Part shown: in pieces, positions 46,071-55,081 of the stretch
How the letters are laid out: each line of letters begins with the position of its first letter
Position numbering within the stretch: position 1 is the stretch's first letter
Origin: Bifidobacterium [indicum] DSM 20214 = LMG 11587
GTDB lineage: Bacteria; Actinomycetota; Actinomycetes; Actinomycetales; Bifidobacteriaceae
Direction of reading: 5' to 3'
NCBI RefSeq assembly: GCF_000706765.1
Contig: NZ_CP006018.1
Coordinates: forward strand, 620,001-684,000
DNA length: 64,000 bases
Program-made: the position numbers and the translations under genes
Notes under the pieces: generated by a model
Seen by the model: only the letters and a program-made list of their open reading frames with translations
What the model was told of the DNA's origin: nothing
Database searches by the model: none

Positions 46071-46112
46071 AAAGTGGAGGCGGCCCCCTGGGGAATTGAG
46101 TGAGCCGCCTCC
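46071..46112 (-). terminator. Rho-independent terminator of the larger RCC1 gene
   Basis: GGAGGCGGC at 46076-46084 pairs perfectly with GCCGCCTCC at 46104-46112. On the minus strand it is followed by CACTTTTC, giving a short T run. Confidence 0.78.
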
Positions 46113-46148
46113 GATGGCCATGGGCTTTGGGATGCCCGAAATGGCCTC

Positions 46149-49100
46149 TTACTCAGGTGAAGTATTGGTAGTGGTTGGTGGGGTGTGCCGATGCCGGTTG
46201 GCATTGGTGATGGCAAGGGTGAGCATGCCGGCGATGATCAGAAGGATGATGCCGGTGCCTCCCGCGTTCGGCAGGATGCCGGTGTGCCGGTAGGTGTAGG
46301 TGTTGGTGGTGTCGTCGGGCTGGTCCTGCCCTGCGAGGGTCCACCGGACGCGCACGGGTACAGGTCCCGGGTCGTGAACGGTGGTGGTGACCTGCCAGGT
46401 GTTCGGTCCTGTCCGTCGCAGGGGGAGTGTGGCGTTGTCGATGGTCAGGCTGGTGGGTGTGGGCTGCGGGGGGACGGTGGCCTTGTGTGGCGTTGGCGTG
46501 GGATCGGTGTCGCCGTGGCCTGCTTGTCCGTTGGTGTTGTCTCCCCATGCCTGGGTGTCGCCGTTGGTATCGATGGCGATGGTGGTGTCATCGCCTGCAA
46601 TGGTGACGGTGGTACGAAGGCCGGGGACGACCGTAGGCTGCAACGGGGTGGAGGTGTCATGGCCTGCTTGTCCGTTGGTGTTGTCGCCCCAGGTCCAGGT
46701 GCGGTGGTCCTGTCCGGTGGCGGTGTAGTGGGCGCGCCCGGTGGAGGTGTGCGTGAACCGGTATGTGTCGGCCGTGCCTGCGGGCTGGATACGTACGGGG
46801 GTTGCGGTGTCGGTGCCGTCGGCGAGGGTTCCCCAGGCCCAGAGGCGTCCCTGCTGGTCGATGGCCAGGGTGTGATCGCCTCCCGCGCTGGCCTGGACAT
46901 AGCCTGTAGGCTGTTGCGGATCGGGTGCAGCGGCGGCGATGGGGGTGCCGGTGTCCTCGTCTTCATCGTCTTCGTCAACGTTGGCATCGGTGTCGGCGTG
47001 GCCGAGCTGGCCGTGTGTATTGGACCCCCAGGTGTACAGGTTCCCATCCGATCCGATTGCCAGGGCATGCCGATCGCCCGCAGCGATTTGTTCGTAACGG
47101 AACGCCGGGGGTGCCCCCTTGGGGACGTGCACGAGCAGAGGGATGTCGCTTTTGGTGCTCCCGTATGGGTCGCCGAGCCCTTCTGGCATGGTTCCCCAAG
47201 TGTACATGGTGCCATCGGATCCGAGCCCGATGACGAAACCGTCTCCGGCGGCGGTGGAGACCCAGGTGAATTCGGGGTCTTCGGCATCGGCAGGGGTGCG
47301 GACCTTGACGGGCCTGGCGCTGCTGGTGCTGTAGTCCCTATCTCCAAGTCCGCTGGGTAGCGACCCCCAGATGTAGAGGTTGCCGTCGGAGCCGACTGCG
47401 GTGCTGTGGGTGCGCCCGGATGCGGCCTTCACCCAGGTGAACTCGTCGCCGGTGCCGTCAGGTCGGGGAATCAGGACGGGGGAGGTGCGCCGGGTGAGGG
47501 TACCGTCCCCGAGTTGCCCGTAAGTGTTGTCACCCCAGGCGTACAGGTTGCCATCCGAGCCGATGCCCAAAGCGGACGATCCGCTCGTGTCCACTGAGGC
47601 CAGGCGGATACCGGGCGCGGCGGGCGCGGTCAGGGTCAGGGTCTCGTCGCCGTACTCGCTGCCGTGGTCCGGGCTCAGGACCCACCGACCGGTTCGGTGC
47701 CACCGACCGGTCAGGGTCAGGTCATGCTCCAGAGGTCGGGTGAAGTCGTAGGCCAGGTCACCGTCGAACCATCCGTCGAACGTCCACCCGTCCTCGGATG
47801 GGTCATCCGGGCGTTGAGTGGGCTCGCCTACCGGAACTTGCTGCGGGTCGGGAGCGTGTCCGTGTGGGGTGGTGAAGGTGAGGGTGGCCATGTCGCCGGT
47901 GTAGGTGAACTGCTGGCTCGTGTCCTCGACGTGCTGGGATTCTTCGTAGTCGTCGTCCCCCTGGACGCCGGGCAGGGTCCGGATGGTCAGCGAGACGGTC
48001 TCGGGCCGGTGCCGTGGCGAATAGGCATGCCAGCCGTCGGGCCTGCGCCGCATATCCCCGAGATTCGTCTTGGGGCCGAACAGGACACTTGTGATTCGAC
48101 CGTCCACCGGGCGCCACACCATGACCGGATCGATATGGCGTCGTTCGTCGTAGCTATCATCACCGTCGGTGTTGATGCCAAGCTGACCCCGGTCATTGTT
48201 CCCGAACGCGTACGTGTTGCCGTCCGAACCGATGATTAGTGTGTGGTAGCTGCCGCTGTTCGCGGTGAAGAGACGGGCGTACTTGAATCCGTTCGGCGTT
48301 CCTTTGGGGATTGGGACACGGATGGGGTTGGATACAGGCGGGTCGTTGCGGCCCGTGTTGGTGTCGGAGCCCAGCTCTCCGTACGAGTTATCGCCCCAAG
48401 CCCATACACCGGTGCTTGTGATGACCATGTACTTGTTCCACGAGCCACCTATCTCAGTTGCTCCGGACAGACCGGGTACCCGGCCGGGTCGGTTGGCGGG
48501 GTTGTTTGCGTCTGAGGTGCGGCCCAACGTGGCTCTTGGTTCATCCCCCCAGGTGTAAACGTTACCGTCCCGGCCGATTCCCATGGTGTGGAAAGTGCCA
48601 CCGCAGAGAGTTGTGAAGCGCAGTCGGGTGTCGACGGGCGCCGGCCCGTTGCCGACGTGGCCGAGCACAGCATCGGGGTCCGCAGGGTGGTCGCTCATGA
48701 TGTCATCGGCGCCCCAAGTCCAGGCCGTCCCATCGCTGGTCAGGGCCATGGAATGGGATTCGGCTCCGCCAAGTGTGGTGAAAGCCGCCTCGGGTACGAG
48801 CACCTTCCCGGCAGTGTCACCCCAACCTCGGCCGTCCGAGCCGAGGTGGCGTCCCAGCTGACGGTTACCGTTGAGTCCCCAAGACCAGATGTTGCCATCC
48901 TGGTCGAGGGCCAGCGTATGGCTCATGCCAACGCAGATGGCGATGAACCTCACATCCGCGGGCACATCGATCAGGCCGGGTCGTTTGTAGGGGTGGTCAT
49001 CGTCCGCTGGGCGGCCTTGTTGGTGCTGTCCGTTATAGCCCCAGGTCCAGACCTTGCCGTCGCGGTCCAGTGCCACGGAGTGCCAGTAGCCTGCCTGCAC

Positions 49101-51461
49101 TTGGGTGAACTTCACGCCTTCGGGCATGGCGACCATCACTGGGGTCGAACGATTGGTGGTGGTGCCATCGCCGACCTGTCCGTCGTAGTTGCCCCCCCAC
49201 CCATACGCATTGCCGTCACTGCCCAGGGCCAGAGAGTGGTGTAGCCCTGTGGACACCTGGGCGAACCTGACCGGTGCTGTGGGTGAAGCCAGGTGCACGT
49301 CGGTGCCGCCACGCCAGGGGCCCTTGTTGGGGGTGGTGACCCTCTGCCCCCAGCGGGCCGTCAGGGTTACGTCCCCGGTCACGGGTTTGGAGAAGTCGTA
49401 GGCCAGGTCGCCCTGGAACCAGCCGTTGAATGTCCATCCGTCCGAGGTCGGGTCGTCGGGGAGGCGTACGGTGTCGCCGACGACGACGTGTTGTGCGGGC
49501 GTGGAGGATCCGTGCTCGGTCTTGAAAGTGACGGTGGCGGTGCGGCCGGTGTAGGTGAAACGTTGGCTGGTGTCGTCAGGTTGGGCGACACGGTCAATCG
49601 TGGATTGGATGGTGAGGGTGGCGGTGCCCAGGCCGTGCCTGGGGGTGGTGACATGCCAACCGTCGGCCTTGCGATAGGGGCCGGCGGAGTTGCGTGATTC
49701 ATCGAAGGGGAGGTCGGTGAGCTGGGTGTTGGCGACCTGCCAGACCATCACCGGGAGGGGGTTGGATGTCTTGTTCGCGGTGTTGAATCCCAACTGACCG
49801 TATGCGTTATCTCCATGGGCGTATGTATTACCGTCGGAGCCGACGAGCAGGGTATGGGTGCCTGCTGAGCCGCTCGATATAGAGATGTACCCGAATCTTG
49901 CGGGTACCTTGTCGGGGGCGGAGACTCGGACGGGTGTGACTGAATCCTGGGTGGTTCCGTCGCCGAGTTGGCCCCGGTCGTTGCTTCCCCAGGCCCAGAT
50001 ACCGGTGTCCGTAACGGCCACGGTACGGCCGGCTCCGGCGCTGACACCGGTTGCCCCTGTCAGGCCGGGCACGCGGCCTGGTCTTTCGGCGGGGTTGTCC
50101 TTATCAATGGTATGGCCCAGTCTTCCATTTTCTGTGTCGCCCCAAGTCCAAATGGTTCCGTCTTCGGCTATGGCTGTCGAATAACGATCGCCTGCGCTGA
50201 TGACAGTGAATCGCAGGTCAGTAGAGACCGGGGCGGGATCCAAACTGAAGGACATGCCTGGTGGAAAGTTGGGGGTTCTGTCAGTACCGAGAGCGTTGCT
50301 GAAAGTCCCCCAGGTCCAAGCGATGCCATCCTCTGTCAGGGCTATGGAGTGGTCTTTCCCGGCGCTGATTGCAGTGAGCCCTTCGGGCATGTTGTATTCC
50401 ACCAGTCCGGGTGTGTATTGAGGGCAGTTTCTGGTGTTGCGAGCAATGTAAGCAGAATGACCCCAGGACCAAGCCCGTCCATTCTGATCCAGGGCCAGGG
50501 AATGGACGGAGCCAGCGGTAATCGCTGTGAAGGTCACGTCCTCGGGTGCGGCGACCAAGACGGGTGTCGATATGGTCTCCTCGGTGTTTGAGCCTTGCCC
50601 CAGGTTACCGTACCAATTGTTGTGTCCCCAGGTCCAGATCTTGCCATCCCGGTCCAGAGCCATGGCGTAGTCGTCCCCGGCGGACACCTGGGCGATCCTG
50701 ACACCTTCGGGCAGAGCGACCATCTGTGTAATGTTGCGCTGGGTTGTGGTGCCGTCACCCAACTGGCCGTATTTGTTGGCACCCCAGGCGTAGGCGTTGC
50801 CGTCGCTGCCCACCGCCAGTGAGAAGCCATTACCTGTGGACACTTGGGCAAGGCGGACCTGGTCGGTTGGCGTCGCCACCGTCACGTCGGTGCCGCCCAG
50901 ATGGGGGCCTTCGTTTGGGCTGGTGGAGAACGAGCCGCCCCACTTGGCGGTCAGGGTCACGTTCCCGGTCACGGGTTTGGAGAAGTCGTAGGCCACATCA
51001 CCCTGGAACCAACCATTGAAGGTCCAGCCCGCACGGGTGGGATTGTCATGTGGAATGGCGGCTGGTTTTCCGTCGGCCACGGTCTGCCCGGACGGCATCC
51101 CCTGAGTGCCTGCCACGGAAGAGAAGGTCACGGTATGGTTGCCCCGAGCCCTGCTTGCAGGGCGCCCCGCGTCAGCCAGCGGACTGGGCGTCGACAGCGG
51201 GGAGGGGGCGGTTTGCTGCTTTGGTGCAGTTGCCGAAGACGGCGAAGCCGAAACCGAAGGTGATGGTGAAGCCGAGGGGGAGGGCATAACAGAGGGAGAG
51301 GCCGAGGGGGCAGGAGAGACGCTGACGGAATCCACCTGGTCCTGTTCGGCCCCCGATGCCTGGACTCCCGCTGCCAATCCCAGCCCCGCAAGGGACAGGG
51401 CGGCCATGATACCCAGAACGGGACGCAAGAAACGACGCCCGGACACGATGGAACTGCGCAT
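46149..51461 (-). CDS. Giant secreted RCC1-repeat surface protein with three seven-bladed propellers
   Basis: This 1770-residue protein starts at ATG with GGGAGG upstream. Residues 1-35 are a signal peptide, then a Ser/Pro-rich linker to about 106. Three modules follow. Their InlB/Flg_new-like repeats are near 108-175, 642-705 and 1192-1255, each containing GWTF(N/D)GWF. Then come split TIG-like domains, each holding seven RCC1 blades. Blade WG sites lie near 224, 276, 331, 382, 439, 490 and 547; then 753, 805, 859, 914, 970, 1021 and 1084; then 1307, 1362, 1420, 1476, 1541, 1589 and 1637. The C terminus has LPNAGG, a hydrophobic helix and a tail rich in His, Arg and Thr. The third module is richer in Thr, Asp and Pro than the others. 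It is likely a wall-anchored surface protein paralogous to the one at 41174. Confidence 0.88.
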   Translation of the reverse strand: MRSSIVSGRRFLRPVLGIMAALSLAGLGLAAGVQASGAEQDQVDSVSVSPAPSASPSVMPSPSASPSPSVSASPSSATAPKQQTAPSPLSTPSPLADAGRPASRARGNHTVTFSSVAGTQGMPSGQTVADGKPAAIPHDNPTRAGWTFNGWFQGDVAYDFSKPVTGNVTLTAKWGGSFSTSPNEGPHLGGTDVTVATPTDQVRLAQVSTGNGFSLAVGSDGNAYAWGANKYGQLGDGTTTQRNITQMVALPEGVRIAQVSAGDDYAMALDRDGKIWTWGHNNWYGNLGQGSNTEETISTPVLVAAPEDVTFTAITAGSVHSLALDQNGRAWSWGHSAYIARNTRNCPQYTPGLVEYNMPEGLTAISAGKDHSIALTEDGIAWTWGTFSNALGTDRTPNFPPGMSFSLDPAPVSTDLRFTVISAGDRYSTAIAEDGTIWTWGDTENGRLGHTIDKDNPAERPGRVPGLTGATGVSAGAGRTVAVTDTGIWAWGSNDRGQLGDGTTQDSVTPVRVSAPDKVPARFGYISISSGSAGTHTLLVGSDGNTYAHGDNAYGQLGFNTANKTSNPLPVMVWQVANTQLTDLPFDESRNSAGPYRKADGWHVTTPRHGLGTATLTIQSTIDRVAQPDDTSQRFTYTGRTATVTFKTEHGSSTPAQHVVVGDTVRLPDDPTSDGWTFNGWFQGDLAYDFSKPVTGDVTLTARWGQRVTTPNKGPWRGGTDVHLASPTAPVRFAQVSTGLHHSLALGSDGNAYGWGGNYDGQVGDGTTTNRSTPVMVAMPEGVKFTQVQAGYWHSVALDRDGKVWTWGYNGQHQQGRPADDDHPYKRPGLIDVPADVRFIAICVGMSHTLALDQDGNIWSWGLNGNRQLGRHLGSDGRGWGDTAGKVLVPEAAFTTLGGAESHSMALTSDGTAWTWGADDIMSDHPADPDAVLGHVGNGPAPVDTRLRFTTLCGGTFHTMGIGRDGNVYTWGDEPRATLGRTSDANNPANRPGRVPGLSGATEIGGSWNKYMVITSTGVWAWGDNSYGELGSDTNTGRNDPPVSNPIRVPIPKGTPNGFKYARLFTANSGSYHTLIIGSDGNTYAFGNNDRGQLGINTDGDDSYDERRHIDPVMVWRPVDGRITSVLFGPKTNLGDMRRRPDGWHAYSPRHRPETVSLTIRTLPGVQGDDDYEESQHVEDTSQQFTYTGDMATLTFTTPHGHAPDPQQVPVGEPTQRPDDPSEDGWTFDGWFDGDLAYDFTRPLEHDLTLTGRWHRTGRWVLSPDHGSEYGDETLTLTAPAAPGIRLASVDTSGSSALGIGSDGNLYAWGDNTYGQLGDGTLTRRTSPVLIPRPDGTGDEFTWVKAASGRTHSTAVGSDGNLYIWGSLPSGLGDRDYSTSSARPVKVRTPADAEDPEFTWVSTAAGDGFVIGLGSDGTMYTWGTMPEGLGDPYGSTKSDIPLLVHVPKGAPPAFRYEQIAAGDRHALAIGSDGNLYTWGSNTHGQLGHADTDANVDEDDEDEDTGTPIAAAAPDPQQPTGYVQASAGGDHTLAIDQQGRLWAWGTLADGTDTATPVRIQPAGTADTYRFTHTSTGRAHYTATGQDHRTWTWGDNTNGQAGHDTSTPLQPTVVPGLRTTVTIAGDDTTIAIDTNGDTQAWGDNTNGQAGHGDTDPTPTPHKATVPPQPTPTSLTIDNATLPLRRTGPNTWQVTTTVHDPGPVPVRVRWTLAGQDQPDDTTNTYTYRHTGILPNAGGTGIILLIIAGMLTLAITNANRHRHTPPTTTNTSPE
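49374..49405 (-). repeat. Intragenic repeat, copy in the second module
   Basis: These 32 bases are identical to 50964-50995 and encode the YDFSKPVTG region of the Flg_new-like repeat. Longer flanking similarity makes the two sites likely recombination partners. Confidence 0.7.
50964..50995 (-). repeat. Intragenic repeat, copy in the first module
   Basis: It is identical over 32 bases to 49374-49405, about 1.6 kb away in the same orientation. Recombination between them would delete exactly one module. Confidence 0.7.
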
Positions 51462-51827
51462 ACGCGTAGCTACCTCCCCAACAATCCACCCCTACTGTCG
51501 TCCGAACAACAGCAAACCCAACTAAAACGGAATCCCGCCACCCCCATGACGGAATCGGACAAGAGTAAGGATGATCCCAACAATCAAACCGAGAAAAGTT
51601 TACCATGCTTCCCGAGGGTGCGACAGCCTGCGTGTTCGTACCCTTGCCAGAGGCAGCATAAAATGAGGGCATACCTAGTGTGGAAGGCTCTGAGCATCGG
51701 GGTGTCGGGCGCAAACATCGGTGACTAAGGGAAGACCAACTTTCGGAGATTCGTTTTCCTGGGGCTCTCCGCCAGGCCTACGATGAGGATAAGGCCATAA
51801 CGGGCAACCGATCAAGGAGCAGACCAT
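51462..51827. other. Divergent intergenic region between the RCC1 giant and the aldo/keto reductase
   Basis: These 366 bases have lower GC than their surroundings and hold the promoters of both flanking genes. TACGAT at 51779-51784 could be the -10 of the reductase gene. I see no gene, terminator or clear operator; short open frames here lack ribosome-binding sites. Confidence 0.4.
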
Positions 51828-52667
51828 ATGACTGAAAACGTCACCGACACTACATTGACCATGAATAACGGGGTTCAGATTCCACAGCTGGGACTGGGTG
51901 TCTTCCAGACCCCGGACGGAAAGGCGACCAGTCAGGCGGTCACCTGGGCACTGCAGGCAGGCTACCGCCACATCGACACAGCCATGATTTACGGCAATGA
52001 GGAGTCCGTTGGTCAGGGCTTACGCGATTCCGGGCTGAAACGCCGCGATGTCTTCCTGACCACCAAGCTCTGGAACGATGACATCCGGTCCGGTCGGGCC
52101 AAAGAGGCTTTCGAGGAGAGTCTGGACAGGCTGGGCACCGACTACGTTGACCTGTATCTGATTCACTGGCCGGCCCAGGGGTGGCAGCAGGCCTGGCAGG
52201 ACATGGAAGAGCTGTACAGGCAGCGGCGTGTCCGGGCAATCGGGGTCTGCAACTTCCAGCAGCACCATCTGGAGGAGCTTCATTCCATCAGCTCCACCAA
52301 GCCTGCCGTGAATCAGATTGAGTCCTCGCCCCAGTTCGTGAACCAGGAACTGATTGACTATTGCCACGGTGAACTCAGGATCGATGTGGAAGCATACAGT
52401 CCCCTCGGCGGCACCGGCGGCTCCGTGCTCTCTGATCCAAGGCTCGAGTCCATCAGCAGGAAGGTCGGCAGGTCTCCGGCACAGGTTGTCCTCAGGTGGC
52501 ATATACAGCGTGGGCTGGTCGTCATTCCCAAATCCACCCATCAGGAGCGGATCGAGCAGAATGCCCAGGTATTCGATTTCACCCTGGATGAGGACGACAT
52601 GAAGGCCATCTCAGCCATGGACTCCGGCATCCGTGCCGGTGCGGACCCGGATAACTTCGACTTCTGA
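51828..52667 (+). CDS. Aldo/keto reductase
   Basis: This 279-residue NADPH-dependent oxidoreductase has a TIM-barrel fold and is cytoplasmic. The family motifs are GYRHIDTAMIYGNEESVG (with catalytic Asp and Tyr), the Lys in LTTKLWNDD, and the His in LYLIHWP. NADP-binding residues lie in VVIPKSTHQERIEQNAQVFDF. It resembles the 2,5-diketo-D-gluconate reductase group (AKR5). AAGGAG lies eight bases before the ATG. The substrate is unknown; small carbonyls are likely. It ends before a hairpin shared with the convergent alarmone synthetase. Confidence 0.92.
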   Translation: MTENVTDTTLTMNNGVQIPQLGLGVFQTPDGKATSQAVTWALQAGYRHIDTAMIYGNEESVGQGLRDSGLKRRDVFLTTKLWNDDIRSGRAKEAFEESLDRLGTDYVDLYLIHWPAQGWQQAWQDMEELYRQRRVRAIGVCNFQQHHLEELHSISSTKPAVNQIESSPQFVNQELIDYCHGELRIDVEAYSPLGGTGGSVLSDPRLESISRKVGRSPAQVVLRWHIQRGLVVIPKSTHQERIEQNAQVFDFTLDEDDMKAISAMDSGIRAGADPDNFDF

Positions 52668-52674
52668 TTCAGGA

Positions 52675-52709
52675 GGACCGGGCTCGGAGACACGCTCTCC
52701 GCCCGGTCC
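52675..52709. terminator. Hairpin between convergent genes
   Basis: GGACCGGGC at 52675-52683 pairs perfectly with GCCCGGTCC at 52701-52709; GGAGA/TCTCC extends it inside. No T run is present on either side, so it may act in both directions as a weak terminator. Confidence 0.5.
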
Positions 52710-52763
52710 CGGATTCGGTGCTTCCGGACACATGCGGACGGGGCCTGCCAAGGATGGGCTGGT

Positions 52764-53552
52764 TCAGTTCCCGTCGAAACCTGTATCGAATCCGTTGGCA
52801 AGATTGGACTTGGCCGCACGGATGGTGGCATCGTCCGACTCCTGTTCCTGCGGTGATCCCGAGATGTCGCGGTGGATGGACTGCATCTGTACCTCTATGT
52901 TCTGCAGGGACCGAGAGCAATCCAGCAGTGTCTGGGAGTGCTCAGCCAGGCGGTTGTCCGGCAGATCCGACTTGTACCGGAGCTGGTGCTCAAGAGAGGC
53001 CCAGTAATCCATGGCGATCGTTCTGAACTGCACCTCGACCGGGGTGTAGTGGGGACCGGATGTCAAAAAGACCGGCACCGCGTAAATGACATGGAGGGAC
53101 CTGTATCCGTTCTGTTTGGGGTTGCGGATGTAGTCCTTGACCCGGAGCACCTGGATGTCGGACTGGTCCGAAAGGTAGCGGGAGACCGAATAGACGTCGT
53201 CGCGGTAGTTGCAGATGACCCTGACCCCGGCCACATCGAAGATATGGTCGCGAACGGACTCGATCGAGACCGGCAGGTCCTTGCGGTGGAGCTTGCCTAT
53301 CAGGGAATCCACGCTCTTCAGCCTGCGTTCCATGTGATGGATGGGGTTGTGGCTGAACCTGACCTGGAATTCGGTGTCGAGTACATCCAGTTTGGTCGAA
53401 ATCTCATACATGGCACCTTCATAGGTCTGCATGAGGTTGACGAATTCAACGATGTCGTCCTTGCTCAGTCCGGGGCGTTCCTTTTCGTCAAGGTCCGAAA
53501 GGCGTTGCCTCATTTCGGCTGCGCTCATGGTGCTGTTCCGGTCGAGTATCAC
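52764..53552 (-). CDS. Small alarmone synthetase (GTP pyrophosphokinase, RelQ/RelP-like)
   Basis: This 262-residue protein contains only a (p)ppGpp synthetase domain. Motifs are HHMERRLKSVDSLIGKLHRK, DVAGVRVICNY, VKDYIRNPKQNGYRSLHVIY (the G-loop Tyr that stacks on the acceptor nucleotide) and VEVQFRTIAMDYWASLEHQLRYK. No HD hydrolase or TGS/ACT domain is present. I chose GTG 53552 because GGGAGG lies five bases upstream; ATG 53528 is inside the frame but lacks a site. It would make ppGpp or pGpp in response to stress, alongside a bifunctional Rel elsewhere. It diverges from miaB across 97 bases. Confidence 0.9.
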   Translation of the reverse strand: MILDRNSTMSAAEMRQRLSDLDEKERPGLSKDDIVEFVNLMQTYEGAMYEISTKLDVLDTEFQVRFSHNPIHHMERRLKSVDSLIGKLHRKDLPVSIESVRDHIFDVAGVRVICNYRDDVYSVSRYLSDQSDIQVLRVKDYIRNPKQNGYRSLHVIYAVPVFLTSGPHYTPVEVQFRTIAMDYWASLEHQLRYKSDLPDNRLAEHSQTLLDCSRSLQNIEVQMQSIHRDISGSPQEQESDDATIRAAKSNLANGFDTGFDGN

Positions 53553-53635
53553 GCAAACCTCCCAAGCAGTCCTTGAATAGGAACACCCCAATGGTACGCA
53601 CATGCCGTGATGGTTTCCTGGACATCGTCTGTGGA

Positions 53636-53641
53636 TACAAT
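53636..53641 (+). promoter_or_regulatory. -10 box of miaB
   Basis: TACAAT ends eight bases before the ATG at 53650, so the message would be leaderless or nearly so if that start is used. No strong -35 box is seen. Confidence 0.5.
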
Positions 53642-53649
53642 CAGGGCTT

Positions 53650-55077
53650 ATGAGGACAGGACAGAGCGTGGAACCGTCAAAGGTCATGGACGGGGGAGTG
53701 GCCGATCGTGGCGTCTACTACGTGCATACCTTGGGATGCCAGATGAACGAGCACGATTCCGAACGCATCGCCGGGGTCCTGGAGGCCCAGGGATACAGGC
53801 CGGCCAGCCTTGAGCAGGTGGAACGCCGTGAGGTGGACGTGATGGTGCTCAACACCTGTGCAGTGCGCGACAACGCCACACAGCGGATGTACGGGACCAT
53901 AGGGCGTTGGCGTCGCTTCAAACAACACAAGCCCGATACCCGGATCGCCGTGGGCGGGTGCATGGCCCAGAAGGACAGGGACCGGATCGCAGAAACGGCC
54001 CCCTGGGTTGATGCGGTATTCGGAACCAAGAACATCGGCGCTTTACCTGGATTGCTTGCGAAGGCCGAGGAGACGAAGCGTTCCCAGGTGGAGGTCGTGG
54101 ATGACCTCATGGTCTTTCCCAGCCAGCTGCCGACGGTGCGTGCATCGCGCTCGCAGGCCTGGGTCTCCATTTCCGTCGGTTGCAACAACACCTGCACCTT
54201 CTGCATCGTTCCCGCTGTACGTGGCCGGGAGCGGGACCGGTCCATGGATGACATCATGGGGGAGATCCGCCGCTGTGTCGACGAGGGGGCGCGGCAGGTC
54301 ACCCTCCTCGGGCAGAATGTCAACTCTTACGGATGGTCTGTAGGCGACAGGTTCGCCTTCTCCAAGCTGCTCAGGGCTTGTGGGCGGATCGATGGGCTTG
54401 AACGGGTCAGGTTCACCTCGCCCCATCCGGCTGCATTCACCGATGACGTGATTCTCGCCATGGCCCAGACACCCAACGTCATGCATCAGCTGCACATGCC
54501 TCTCCAGTCAGGGTCCGATCGGGTTTTGAGGGCCATGCGCCGCTCATACAGGTCCGGGCGCTTCATGTCCATCCTTGACAAGGTCCGCCAGGTCATGCCC
54601 GATGCTCAGATCAGCACCGACATCATCGTCGGCTTCCCGGGTGAGACCGAGGAGGATTTTCAGGAGACCATGCGGGTGGTGGAAGAGGCTAGATTCTCAT
54701 CCGCCTTCATCTTCGAGTACTCGCCCAGGCCCGGCACCCCTGCCGCGGGGATGGAACAGTTGCCCAGGGAGGTCGTTCATGACAGGTTCGAACGTCTCCA
54801 ATCCCTTCAGGAGGCAATCACCCAGGAGCAGATGCGTGGCTTTGTCGGCAGGCAGGTGGAGGTCCTGATTGAAGGAGGCCACGGTCGCCACGATCGGACC
54901 ACCCATAGGCTGACCGGGCGCGAGCGAACGGGTGTCCTGGTCCATGTCGGCAGGCCTCAGGGGTTCCCGGAGCCCAAGGTCGGAGACCTGGTCACCTGCA
55001 CCGTTACGGATTGCGGTCCCCACTACCTTGTTGCCGACCCCGATCCGGAAGCCGGGCAGGTCTATGAAGTCAGGTGA
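53650..55077 (+). CDS. miaB: tRNA-2-methylthio-N6-dimethylallyladenosine synthase
   Basis: MiaB adds the methylthio group to i6A37 of tRNA. The 475-residue protein has the N-terminal cluster ligands in [12 protein letters not shown] and [10 protein letters not shown], the radical SAM motif CNNTCTFC and the GQNVNSYG motif. A C-terminal TRAM domain covers about residues 390-460. The ATG at 53650 sits just after a -10 box; ATG 53686, preceded by AAAGG, is an alternative start. It is followed at once by miaA, which makes its substrate. Confidence 0.94.
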   Translation: MRTGQSVEPSKVMDGGVADRGVYYVHTLGCQMNEHDSERIAGVLEAQGYRPASLEQVERREVDVMVLNTCAVRDNATQRMYGTIGRWRRFKQHKPDTRIAVGGCMAQKDRDRIAETAPWVDAVFGTKNIGALPGLLAKAEETKRSQVEVVDDLMVFPSQLPTVRASRSQAWVSISVGCNNTCTFCIVPAVRGRERDRSMDDIMGEIRRCVDEGARQVTLLGQNVNSYGWSVGDRFAFSKLLRACGRIDGLERVRFTSPHPAAFTDDVILAMAQTPNVMHQLHMPLQSGSDRVLRAMRRSYRSGRFMSILDKVRQVMPDAQISTDIIVGFPGETEEDFQETMRVVEEARFSSAFIFEYSPRPGTPAAGMEQLPREVVHDRFERLQSLQEAITQEQMRGFVGRQVEVLIEGGHGRHDRTTHRLTGRERTGVLVHVGRPQGFPEPKVGDLVTCTVTDCGPHYLVADPDPEAGQVYEVR

Positions 55078-55081
55078 GGGA

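Noticed and set aside
41174-51461. Mobile island carrying the RCC1 genes
   Set aside because: No transposase, integrase, tRNA or flanking direct repeat was found, so transfer remains unproven despite the unusual genes.
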